Source of the DNA: Agelas oroides | Lineage: Eukaryota; Porifera; Demospongiae; Agelasida; Agelasidae | Direction of reading: 5' to 3' | Assembly (NCBI GenBank): GCA_949130485.1 | Contig: OX422183.1 | Coordinates: 21,879,202-21,943,201 of the forward strand | DNA length: 64,000 bases | Shown here: positions 23,436 through 33,023 of the stretch, piece after piece | How positions within the stretch are numbered: position 1 is the first letter of the stretch | Layout of the letters: every line of letters starts with the position of its first letter | Translations under genes and position numbers: made by a program | The notes under the pieces: generated by a model | Databases searched by the model: none | Seen by the model: the letters and a program-made list of their open reading frames with translations, nothing else | What the model was told of the DNA's origin: nothing

Positions 23436-24340
23436 TTGCAAAGTTTTGCTTGTGACTTCCTGCAAGTGAACAGATGCCAAACTAAGGACGGTGTGTTGGT
23501 AGAGGTTGAGATATCTGCAGCCTATGCAGGAGGAATGAGAATTTTTGCTGGCACTTCTTGGCCACCTTCATCACTACATCCATGGACTTCAGAAGTTTAG
23601 GGAGCTTATCTGTACTCAGTTGAGTTTGGCACTGGAGTTGCAAGCACATTGATATTCGGGCAGAGCTTCCTCAGATGATTTTTAACATTACCTTCCTTTT
23701 GCATTCAAGCATCATGTAATCCCCCTCCCGAATTTTTATTTATTTTTTACTCTATGGCCTTGGACTGACACTATCTGGGCCACAGCTGCTACACATCCTG
23801 GACTCAAATGTTGGTGCATGCCTTGTGCACTTTATATCAAAGACTCATGCATGTACTTACATACAGTGTAAGCTAAGCAGAGCTAAGTGCTGTACCTACA
23901 AGCTGGATTGTCTACATGGATTCAATTCTTTATGCACTGCCATTCCCAGCCCTGCAGCTGGCCATGTGTAAGGAGGCTTATCCCCCCCCCCAACTCAGAA
24001 TTAAGTTTTGGTTGGACCACTCTGGTTTTGATCCCTTTGTGTGGATTCAGAGTGACAACTTCAAACAGCATACTGACATTCACCAGGATGAGCTCTCTCT
24101 TGGGATACAGGTCCAAACTGGGTGGGTGAAGATGAAGTGTGTAACTAAATCCAGCTAGGTTGTACCTGTAAACTGTACTTCCACTGCTAATAGATCATTA
24201 GCAGTGGAATTTCCCTCTCAGAAAACATGAATTTCCACCCCAAAGATTCATGATGTATATGTTAAGGTACTTTGGACAATGCATAATATAATATAGTTGC
24301 AGTTGAGTCTCAGAAGTCACTAAATATCACCACAGAGCAC

Positions 24341-24530
24341 AATTCTGATTGCACAGGGTGAACACAGCAACTTTAGACACTACTTGGATGATGACTGTAA
24401 CAGCTATGTGTCCTATGATTACATGACAACAGCAGCACTAACCAGGCATTTGGATCTAATCTCCCCATGAGTCATACAATGGCGAGCGGCTCAACTGTGA
24501 CAGTGGCTATGTAGTTTTGATTATCAGTAC
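24341..24530 (+). pseudogene. Remnant of an astacin/C2-type paralogue
   Basis: The segment 24341-24444 aligns by eye with 30095-30205 of the intact astacin-C2 gene (shared ACAGGGTGAACACAG and TTGGATGATG blocks), reading AQGEHSNFRHYLDDDC and YVSYDYMTTAALT against GQGEHSNIKHCLDDAC and YVMLTTATLT. A second short match at about 24497-24525 (GGCTATGTAGTTTTGATTATC) resembles the extreme 3' end of the same gene. The sequence between them is missing. A stop follows soon after the first match. This is a broken duplicate. Confidence 0.65.
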
Positions 24531-24894
24531 ACATACATTGTAGATTTGATCAAAAACCATTGTACATAGCTACATTATCACCTATGAAAATGTACAGTGT
24601 ACACATGTAAGCTCCAGTAATTATTAATGAGTACCAACTTAGGATATGCATGGGGATGAGGGATTAGATCTGTTATTATACATGGTGGTATGGAAGTGCG
24701 TGCCCATTAATAGAATGGTGCTAATAAAAGATGCAAGGTCAACAATCATCATACCCACTGTCTGCGTACCCACATATGAGGTCTTTGTTGCTGTTGCATG
24801 CCTGAGATAGCTGTCAGGATCTATTGGCTTATCATGTTAATTATCCCCAATTTGGGCTTACTCTAACAGGAGGGTTGCTACTGTCAATTGATCA

Positions 24895-24987
24895 CAGTGG
24901 GGCGGGGCCTGGGAATGAGGTTACATGTGATCAATTGCAGTTCGATTTTTCATTTATGTGTGGGGAAAGCCTGGGAACAAGGCTAAG
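24895..24987. mobile_element. Decayed palindromic MITE
   Basis: GGGCCTGGGAATGAGG near 24902 and AAGCCTGGGAACAAGGCTA at 24967-24985 are recognisable pieces of the TAGCCTCGTTCCCAGGCC family; the left terminus is lost. Confidence 0.55.
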
Positions 24988-26265
24988 AATACCAGTACAT
25001 GTGGTGGAGCTATATCACTATTATGAGAGAAACTCTATACCGTTCAAAGGCGTAGGAACAAGGGGGCTACGTAGCCACCCCCCTTCCCCATCCTTCCCAT
25101 CCCTTTCCCCAAATCTCAGCACTGGAAGTGATCAGCCCCTCAATATTTGTTCTGGTGGATAGTTATAGCTAGGCTATCATAATATTATATCCGCGTAACT
25201 CTTTTCAACTTGCAGCACAGATTTAGCCATTGGCTGGCATCATTCAAATTCACAATTGTTAGGGTAGGTGAGTGTAGACTCAACAACTTGGGATCAACAA
25301 ACGACATGAAATCTGACGTTTAAGCTTCACCTGGCTTGCACCTGCACATTCTTGTTTGGTTACGATTGCTTACTGAAAAACCTATTTAGGTGGCTGTTTT
25401 GAACCAAAATGGCCTCAGAAGCAATCTCAGAGCATAAATTTTCTTGGGGGGTGGGGCATGCCCCAGCTGTAAACTGATAGTGGCAACAAGGATCAGTGAG
25501 CTAGTTTTCTTTGGCAATATTTCATTCATGCCTGTAAAATGTATTTGGTTATACCCTGATGTTGGTTTTGAGAACATGTTTCTATCATGGAATGGCAGTA
25601 TATTGGCCATTTAATAGGAAAATGGTCTTTAGGGTGATTTCTCGAAATTTGCACCAAATTTTACAACACCTATCTGGCAAAAAATGCTTGTTGAATAACT
25701 TACTATTGCCAAAGTTAGATTTCTTAAAACCAACACATGACATTGTACAAAAGACAACTTTGAGAGATAATAGTTCAAAGTTCGACACGTTTCATGCTGG
25801 ATGTAGGCATGTGTGCATATCACGTTCTGGTTCTTCTAGCTTAGTCATTTGCAATTGAATTGAGTACATCTCACCCTCATGAAAATTGACTGTAACAGTT
25901 GTCAACCACATCCACTTTCTAGCTCTTTTTGTGCTAGTTTCCTTTCATTGTCTGAATTATAGGCATAAGAACATTTGGCTTGTGATCCTCATTTAAGCCA
26001 ACTCTAGCAATCATGGTGCCAAGATCTGATTAATCTTCATTCCCAATGTCCACATCAGAATCTTCTGCCATGACCATTAGTGTTCCTAGGTCCTTCAAAG
26101 CAAACCATAAAATTAATCATAAAATTCCTCATTCTGTTCAGTGAATGCAGCTAAGAGTGCTTCATCTTAACATGAATGCCATAGAGTTATGTCATCACTA
26201 GTAGTAGCTATAGTTCATAGCAGCTGTATAAAACATACTACTAGAGCAACTTACACAGAAATACA
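24988..26265. other. No gene recognised
   Basis: Contains a short purine/pyrimidine palindrome near 25050-25085 and a dispersed-repeat fragment at about 25390-25470 (TTTTCTTGGGGGGTGGGGC, ATGCCCC). Short ORFs on both strands near 25559-25858 overlap each other and show no domain. Confidence 0.5.
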
Positions 26266-26274
26266 GCTGCATTC

Positions 26275-26374
26275 TAGCCTCGTTCTCAAGCCACTCCTAG
26301 ATTTTTTCTCGCAGCCGTGGAGATAAATCAGGAGCTGCGAGATAAAATCTGGGAGTTGCCTGGGAACGAGGCTA
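26275..26374. mobile_element. 100-bp palindromic MITE with perfect 9-bp target duplication
   Basis: Begins TAGCCTCGTTCTCAAGCC and ends TTGCCTGGGAACGAGGCTA; flanked by GCTGCATTC at 26266-26274 and 26375-26383. The 9-bp duplication and the end sequence match the MULE described at 52256-57585 better than hAT. Confidence 0.92.
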
Positions 26375-26559
26375 GCTGCATTCCACATGCCATGAGCGCT
26401 TCCTGACATGGGAGTATGCATCAGTTAACCTTAGGATTGTGGCAACTCAAACTGCAATAATCCATATTTCACGTAATTATAGCTCTGAATATTCATAAGC
26501 TTCACCTTTTCCTATAAAATGGCCCATATAGCTACAGTTTGTGTTCACTGTAATTATGT

Positions 26560-27300
26560 TTATGTGCTAGTAGGCCTCAGATTCTTCTTGGCCATTAATA
26601 ATTCTCATGCCGGTCTGCAAGTGTGTTAGGCATGCAACCAAATTTGTGTATTGGCAACATCCATCTTCATGCTCACATACAAAAATCCTCTGGGCTGCAA
26701 TAGTATCACTTATCCGAACACAACAGTTGGGTACTGCCCTAAAATGCAAACATTGATTATAATTCAGTGTGAAATGCATTCCTCTCTTCTTAGTGGCTGT
26801 GCCCATCTCCCACTTCTTCGGGAACAACGCTATCTGAATGCAAGTTCATTGTACTTCTACAATGTGTCTGCAGTATTGGAGAATGACAGTATACTGAATG
26901 TAATTGGGTGTCATCATGACAACTAACCTGCTCTTGGTATATTCTCATGCATGGTCTGGGGTGTATGGAATTTGTACATTTAGTGCAGTTTACCTGTGCA
27001 CTTGCAGAAGCCCACAGTACAGCTGATTTGTAGTTTTGACAGCTTTGACAAAAACAATACAGTTGCCATGGTAGTGTCTCTTGGTCTGGCTTCAAAGCTA
27101 CCTGTTAGTGTACATGAATACTTTACCATGGCAGCTTCTTTGATACACCCACATATGATGATGCAAGGTATCATCATCATACCTTCTATGAGTGCACTGT
27201 TCATAGCCTATACATGCAGCTGGAATGGTTTTGGCAGGACCACCTTTTTGCAGATATGTACACATTTTGTTGTTACCATTAATCATAATTATGTGAACAC
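26560..27300 (-). other. Possible minus-strand exons of unknown family
   Basis: Two Cys-rich minus-strand stretches have plausible splice signals. One (about 26567-26740) reads CVRISDTIAAQRIFVCEHED with an upstream TTTTAG acceptor. The other (about 26997-27103) reads YCFCQSCQNYKSAVLWASAS between an AG acceptor and a GTAAAC donor. No domain is recognised and the two have not been joined in frame. Plus-strand ORFs overlap the same bases. Confidence 0.25.
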
Positions 27301-27358
27301 TTAAAGAGAGATTGGATGTTTTGAGGTTAAAATAGAAGAAAGTGAAAAGGCCAGCAGT

Positions 27359-27415
27359 TGCCAGGAATCGAACCCAGCACACCTGAGTTGTGCAGCCAGT
27401 GAGCTATGACAACTA
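27359..27415 (-). repeat. tRNA-like sequence (possible SINE head)
   Basis: The minus strand has a box-A-like TAGCTCACTGG and a box B GGTTCGATTCC, and the ends GTTGTCA and TGGCAAC can pair as a 7-bp acceptor stem. Only 57 nt separate the ends, so the cloverleaf is incomplete and a working tRNA is unlikely. Confidence 0.35.
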
Positions 27416-27639
27416 GACAATCCCAGCCCTCACAATCCTCTATATAGCTATACTGCACAGGTGGTACTAAAGTGCCTCAGCCTTACACCAGGCAGCAACT
27501 CAGTATGTGCTGTCAGAACTTTGTTAGAAGTTGACCAAATCCTCTCCATTGGAAGAGAACCCATTCTGAGTGTTGTTTTTTCTTCAGTCTAAATGCTTAG
27601 AACTCTTGCCCCTAATGTTGGTTACACCCCAAGATGCAA

Positions 27640-28085
27640 CTTAAAGGACCCGCGTAAATAAATAAATAATTCACAAGCCAGAGGAAGCGTTGCACATCCA
27701 ATCTGAGTTGATATTCGTTAATGGCATGGTGCACTTACCCCGCGAATGAAACTTTGGTAAAGCAACAACTCTCCCTTCACCAGCTACACCACCGTCACCC
27801 CTCATTGATAAACTGATGTCTGGCTCCTCCCTTGAGGGTAAAGCTTTTTTAAGAAGCCACAAACTCTGAACTGTAAGGCTTTCTACTCCAGGTAAATTTG
27901 CAGCACAAAATCCTGATCTCTAAAACCTTCCACTTCAGGTCTTGTGGCTAAGTAGCAGTGAACTATATTCCCTAAAGCCTACTAACAAAGATTTAACTTA
28001 AGTATAGCACTGAACTCTAAAGTGTTCGAGCAAAGGTAAACCTGCAGCACTAACCTCCCGTGAGCATCTTGGGGTGCGGTTACTT
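27640..28085. repeat. Dispersed repeat R, copy A
   Basis: Matches 60870-61448 and 61480-62066: shared AAATAAATAATTCACA, TGATATTCGTTAATGGCATG, GCTCCTCCCTTGAGGGTAAA and TGAGCATCTTGGGGTGCGG. It lacks an internal segment of about 150 bp that both other copies carry between CACCCCTCA and TGATAAACTGATG. Confidence 0.9.
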
Positions 28086-28671
28086 TGCTCGAACAAAGAG
28101 AGATTAAAATGTTTTGAGGCGAAAATAGAGGAAAGTTATTCCCAGCAAAAGTGATTCCTGGCAACTGCCAGTCTTTTCACTATCCTCTATTTTTGCCTCT
28201 AAACATTTTTTTATTCCAACATGAGGCAAGAGCTCTCAGTGTATGTGAACACTTGTATCATAGACCAGCTTCAGATGTTGTTGTACATACCTGTACACAG
28301 CTATTATGCACTGGGATGGGAAGGTGGGGGGAAGGAAGCACACATTTTATCTATAGTGAGAGTATCCTGTCTACAAAGTCTGTTCATCCTGTCTATGCTG
28401 AAAGTCTGCATAAATTGGACAACCTGTCTACAGCCTGAGTAGGATATCCTGTCTATAGAGTCTGTAGCCAGAATCGTCTAAGTAAACACATGACCTTTTT
28501 CAATTTTTTATTATTGAAAAGCAATTTGGATGGAGCAAGTTCCTGAAGATTCCCCCCCTTACCTCCATAGGGGTTTCCATTTCCCATTAAGTTCAACACT
28601 CTCTTTGGTTTGTTCTTCCTGCTTTCAAGATGATTTCATGTCTCTAACTTAAACGGAAACAGACTCTAAGT

Positions 28672-28679
28672 TATAAAAG
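28672..28679 (+). promoter_or_regulatory. TATA box of the astacin-C2 gene
   Basis: TATAAAAG about 230 bp upstream of the chosen ATG, with a candidate 5'-UTR intron between (28765-28896, donor GTAAGA, acceptor TCTACAG). Its placement suits a transcription start near 28700. Confidence 0.55.
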
Positions 28680-28904
28680 AAAAAGCATTGATCATTGAAC
28701 AGCTAGTGTACAGGCTTGCCGGAATCTCACGAACTTACCACGTCCAGAACACCGCTGCTCAAAGGTAAGATGCTGTACCACTTGTTCCGCATAATAATTA
28801 TGAGTACATGTACTCTATTTTTAGGTCCATCTAAGAGGTAATTACATATGCCACTCCCATTAAATTGTGTTTATGCTTTCATTATATGCTCTACAGATTT
28901 TCCT

Positions 28905-31034
28905 ATGGCGGTCACTGCTTTAGTCTTGATTTTCATGACCACTACCACCATGCTGCAGAGTGTAAATGCTGCACCACTGATCAGCACAGATGATACTCAA
29001 GATACCAACCTGATCAAAGATGAAGGCGTTGAGATTAATGCTATGCAAAAATTTTCACTCTTAGAAGATGGTCTGTTTGAAGGAGACATAGCAGTCACAG
29101 AAGAGTTCATTTGCCAGCACTATAACTTCAGCAGCATACCTGGAGGTGAAAAATATATGACACACGAGAATGAGAACAATTTGACTACTGGAGAGATAAT
29201 GAATAAGCGAGCTGCTGTAAGGAGTAACCACCGATTGTGGACAAACGGAATAGTCCCATATCAATTTTCCACCAGCATTCAAACAAATTATAGACACACC
29301 ATTCGAGACGCTATGGATCATTGGGAAGATCATACTTGCTTACGGTTTACACTCCGAAATGGTGAGAGGGACTATGTGGAGTATAACAACAAAGAGAACG
29401 CATGTTGGTCTTACATTGGTAAAATTGGCGGTGATCAAACAATTAACGTATTCTCAGACAGCAGATCCCGGTGTTCATTTAGAACTATTGTGCATGAAAT
29501 TGGGCATGCTATTGGCTTCTGGCATGAGCAGAGTAGACCAGACCGAGATAATTATGTTCGAATCAACTGGAACAATATCGAACAAAGTAACCAGCATAAT
29601 TTTATGAAACGGACAAACGGTGATGTTGATTCTCGAGGCTCAGAATATGACTATGGTTCAGTGATGCACTATAGTACAAGAACATTTGTGCGAAGGAACT
29701 GCAGAGGTTGTCAATCAATACAAGTCACCAACACCACTGCCTATCGTGCACAGGGTAGTCCAACACTTGGAGAAGCAACTGGACTCAGTGCCAGGGATAC
29801 TGAGCAAGCCAACCGTCTTTATTCATGCCCAAGACGTGGCATAACTGGAGTGCTTGTGGTGCATGTGAATAGTGGACAATCTCTACCAGACACCAATACA
29901 GCTCCTGATCCCTATGTGAAGATCACGGCAGTTGACTCCTCTGGTAGTCATCATGTACGAACAACCAGCGTAAAGCAAGACACCGCAAATGCAACTTGGA
30001 ATGAGGATCTGGAAGTTCCTGAGCATGAGTGGCAGTTTTTCAGAATCCAGGTATGGGACAATGGTACTGATAATAAAATGTCAATTTCAGAGACAGTTGT
30101 GATTGGACAGGGTGAACACAGTAACATTAAACACTGCTTGGATGATGCCTGTCATGGCCATGTGTCATACAACTACGTGATGCTGACGACTGCAACACTA
30201 ACCGTAAATGTGAGATACGGTAAAAATCTGCAAGACACAGATCCAAGAGACAACATTCCTGATCCCTATGTCATTGTGCAAGCCACGAGTTCAACAGGAT
30301 CACACTCCAAACAGACTGCTTGCAAAAGAGAGACTGTGAATCCCACCTGGAACACAGAATTGAACTTTGGTTGTCGAAGATGGGCACCATTGATTGAACT
30401 GCAGGTCTGGGACAATGATGAATCGAGAAATGAAGATGATGCTATGTCTACAAAACAGAAGATAATACTTTCACCTGGGAATCACTCAAATAACATGCAC
30501 AATGCCTCTGGCAGTGGTTACATGATATTTGACTATGACTTTGTCTTAAAGGATGAATGCAGCTCAGATCCTTGCCAAAATGGAGGAACCTGTATAAATG
30601 GATGTGCTGGTTACACTTGTTATTGTAGACATCCTTTCTCAGGACCAAACTGTGAGGATTTGTCTGGCAATCTTCGAGTTTATGCTCGCTATGGACGTAA
30701 TCTAACAGATGAAGATGGACTACCAACTAAAGACGGAGTGGGGAATAACAGTGATCCATACCTGGAGATCATTGCAATTGATGCCTATGGCAACTCAGTC
30801 AGAAAGAAGACATCAACTAAGAGGAGTGATCTGAGCCCAGACTGGAATGAATGGGTTGATTTTGGAACACGTGGATGGAAGCAATTCAAAGTCCGTGTCT
30901 ATGATCATGACAGTAATGCAGATGATCCATTGTCTGATCAAGGTACTTGGACAATATCTTCATATGGGTCACAAAATAGTGTCAGGTTTGACTGCTACAC
31001 GGGCTTTGTAGTTTTTGATTATCGCTTCAATTGA
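28905..31034 (+). CDS. Secreted astacin metalloprotease with three C2 domains and one EGF
   Basis: 709 residues in one exon. Start chosen at 28905 because it lies just after a splice acceptor and gives a good signal peptide (MAVTALVLIFM... cleaved near AVNAAP-like sequence); the frame is open to an upstream ATG at 28848 inside the putative 5'-UTR intron. A propeptide is followed by the astacin catalytic domain (about residues 110-310): zinc site HEIGHAIGFWHEQSRPDRD with first His at 197, and Met-turn SVMHYS with Met 254. Then come a C2 domain (about 315-425, DPYVKI, TWNED), a second (426-548, DPYVIV, TWNTE), an EGF module (549-585, six Cys, CQNGGTC) and a third C2 (586-709, DPYLEI). Astacins are zinc endopeptidases acting on extracellular substrates; extracellular C2 repeats suggest Ca-dependent lipid or matrix contact, which is inference. 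No frameshift or missing catalytic residue was seen. Confidence 0.93.
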   Translation: MAVTALVLIFMTTTTMLQSVNAAPLISTDDTQDTNLIKDEGVEINAMQKFSLLEDGLFEGDIAVTEEFICQHYNFSSIPGGEKYMTHENENNLTTGEIMNKRAAVRSNHRLWTNGIVPYQFSTSIQTNYRHTIRDAMDHWEDHTCLRFTLRNGERDYVEYNNKENACWSYIGKIGGDQTINVFSDSRSRCSFRTIVHEIGHAIGFWHEQSRPDRDNYVRINWNNIEQSNQHNFMKRTNGDVDSRGSEYDYGSVMHYSTRTFVRRNCRGCQSIQVTNTTAYRAQGSPTLGEATGLSARDTEQANRLYSCPRRGITGVLVVHVNSGQSLPDTNTAPDPYVKITAVDSSGSHHVRTTSVKQDTANATWNEDLEVPEHEWQFFRIQVWDNGTDNKMSISETVVIGQGEHSNIKHCLDDACHGHVSYNYVMLTTATLTVNVRYGKNLQDTDPRDNIPDPYVIVQATSSTGSHSKQTACKRETVNPTWNTELNFGCRRWAPLIELQVWDNDESRNEDDAMSTKQKIILSPGNHSNNMHNASGSGYMIFDYDFVLKDECSSDPCQNGGTCINGCAGYTCYCRHPFSGPNCEDLSGNLRVYARYGRNLTDEDGLPTKDGVGNNSDPYLEIIAIDAYGNSVRKKTSTKRSDLSPDWNEWVDFGTRGWKQFKVRVYDHDSNADDPLSDQGTWTISSYGSQNSVRFDCYTGFVVFDYRFN

Positions 31035-32454
31035 AGTTCAAACACTAATACTTTACCATTAATCCAGACAATGCTATAGACAATACACATACTTAGTATA
31101 CATGTACACATTACAGTTATTTTGTACATAAAGTATGTAGCCATGCAATTGTATGAATAAGCATCATGGTCCATTATATTCAGGACCTCTACAGTCCACA
31201 GTTTAACCATGCAAGAACATTTCTCTACTACTGTTGGCAATAAGAAGAGGTCATTTAATTCAGAGTGGTATAAGAAATACTAATGGTTGGAACACTGATT
31301 AAAGAAAGATGCAGCGTTTTGTTGCACTAGTCGATTTTTTGGTACAGCAAGTCGATCTGCTGATACATTTACTCTAATAAGATTTCATGACTGGAAGCAT
31401 ACAACCAGTCAGTCAGGAATGTGACTAAAACATGACACATCTAACAGACACAAGCCATCAACACTATCATGGTGTGAATATCCAAAAATACTAAAAAGTT
31501 ACCACAATAACACATAGATTTGATTCCTGAAGAAGGGTTCAGACTCTAAGGTACTATTGAAAACAGTAGCAAACGTTTTACTGCTTTGTGGTAGACAAGA
31601 TCTTGCTCTCAAGGGGCACTGTGAATCCCAATCATCATGTAATAGAGGTAAACTTTCTCGAAATTATCGTAGTTGCTAAGCATGACAAATATGTGTCAGC
31701 CGTACCCAGTTCATTGAGTACATTATTATATTTATGGATGAAACACTTTGTCGTATGAGTGCTAACTTAAGATGATATGTCTTGGTAAGGGCTAATGCAC
31801 TCTATCACCATTTCACAAAAACTGCTTCATCCAAATACCTCACCCAATTCAGCTATAAATGCACACCCAATTATCAACCACTATCCCCACCCACCCTCCA
31901 GTGCAACAGTATCATTTATTTATTATGTGTCTTTAAGTCATTACCAGAAGAACATATATTGAAGAACAACCAGATGTACCACTAGCCACTCCTGAAATTC
32001 TTGCACAACCGCCAAGTGTGACGGTCTTTTGATTCATATTTCGCGGCGATGGTATTGCGCATGTGCAGCAGTACATCATGTTCGAGCATGCGCAGTGGAG
32101 TGCATTGTGCTTCGCGACCACGAGAAGGTAGCTCGTCGACTTAGTCTATGCATGAGTCATGTGAGTAGAGGTTTCAGTTTGTCTGCTGCGATGTTTGTTT
32201 TTTGTTGTATCTGGTAAGTATTCAGGCTGCGTTACCACGCATGTAATAGTGATATTTTGATAGAAAAGGCGTTTTTTTTTGTTTTTTTTTTTGCGTTTTG
32301 TACAGCTTACAATACAATCTGAGGGCGTGTGTCCAGGTGTGCGAAGGTCGCTTCTACAATCTTACTCGGTAAGTGTTAAAGCTACTCTACTTTTGTGTCC
32401 TTTTGATAAAGAGCCTATTTTTTGTTTGTACAGCTGTACAGGCAACTAATCAGA
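31035..32454. other. Intergenic, no gene recognised
   Basis: 3' flank of the astacin-C2 gene. Short ORFs only; a T-rich tract at 32271-32292. No MITE ends were seen. Confidence 0.5.
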
Positions 32455-33023
32455 AACTATTTTTTCGCACGCGGAGGGGAAAAATAGTCTGGTCAACTGC
32501 CTATTCAATTTTTGTTCCGTGCGGTTTCAAAATTGGTGACGCAACGTTTTTAAAAATGTATTATGTGACGTCACAGAAAGCTTTGAAACTACGAAAGAGC
32601 TCTAAAGAGACGGCTCGTTGCAGGAATCATCCTTCTCCGAGCTTCCGAAAGCCAAGAAACGAAGATTCACAAAACATAAAGCCTCAGTCAACCTCAGAAA
32701 GCCCCGAGACAATCTTACTGGCGGCTTTGAAGCTCACGAACTTCACACGCCCAGTTTTCAAGCTCAGAAACACACAGTGTCCGTTCACAGAAGCCCTGGA
32801 ATTCCTTCGCTGGTCGTTCTCTGGTTCTACCTGGCTTAGTTGCCTGCATAGCCCTTGAACCGCCTAGCCTTTGGTCGCCATTCAGTGCAGTACGTGACGT
32901 CATTCTCATGAAGCAATCTGATTGGAGCGCCACAATCGTGGCGCTTGGAACAAAGATTCAATAGGCAGTTGACCAAACTATTTTTCCCCTCAGCATGCGA
33001 AAAATAGTCCGGGCACGAGACTA
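32455..33023. mobile_element. MITE-like element with about 65-bp inverted repeats
   Basis: Left 32456-32520 (GGGGAAAAATAGTCTGGTCA, ACTGCCTATTCAA) is inverted at 32943-33010. The right terminus continues to GCACGAGACTA at 33023, whose complement TAGTCTCGTGC resembles the MULE terminus TAGTCTCGTCC; the left counterpart is missing. A 161-codon ORF across it (32373-32858) has no domain and lies in repeat sequence, so it is not called a gene. Confidence 0.7.

Larger units (their letters stand above)
12516..24043 (+). repeat. Segmental duplication, copy 2 (longer)
   Basis: Partner of 3901-10887. It keeps the deaminase exons lost from copy 1 and has gained a hAT-like insertion at 12630-12935 and another at 20539-21214, both absent from copy 1. 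The stretch 12944-15568 holds no recognised gene, although a conserved block near 13915-14010 shared with copy 1 could be read as an exon (LSDGGNLTILQNWELAGLL). Confidence 0.93.
27303..28211. mobile_element. Inverted-repeat element with about 60-bp ends
   Basis: The left block (GATGTTTTGAGGTTAAAATA ... AGTTGCCAGGAATC, 27313-27369) is the inverse of the right block (GATTCCTGGCAACTGCCAG ... TTTTGCCTCTAAACAT, 28151-28207). The right side also forms its own hairpin from 28105. The interior carries the dispersed repeat at 27640-28085. No transposase. Confidence 0.7.

Noticed and set aside
27359-27415. A functional tRNA gene
   Set aside because: Box A and box B are present but the D and anticodon arms cannot form in 57 nt; kept only as a tRNA-like repeat.
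32373-32858. 161-codon ORF as a gene
   Set aside because: Crosses the boundary of an inverted-repeat element, has no domain and overlaps other frames of similar length.
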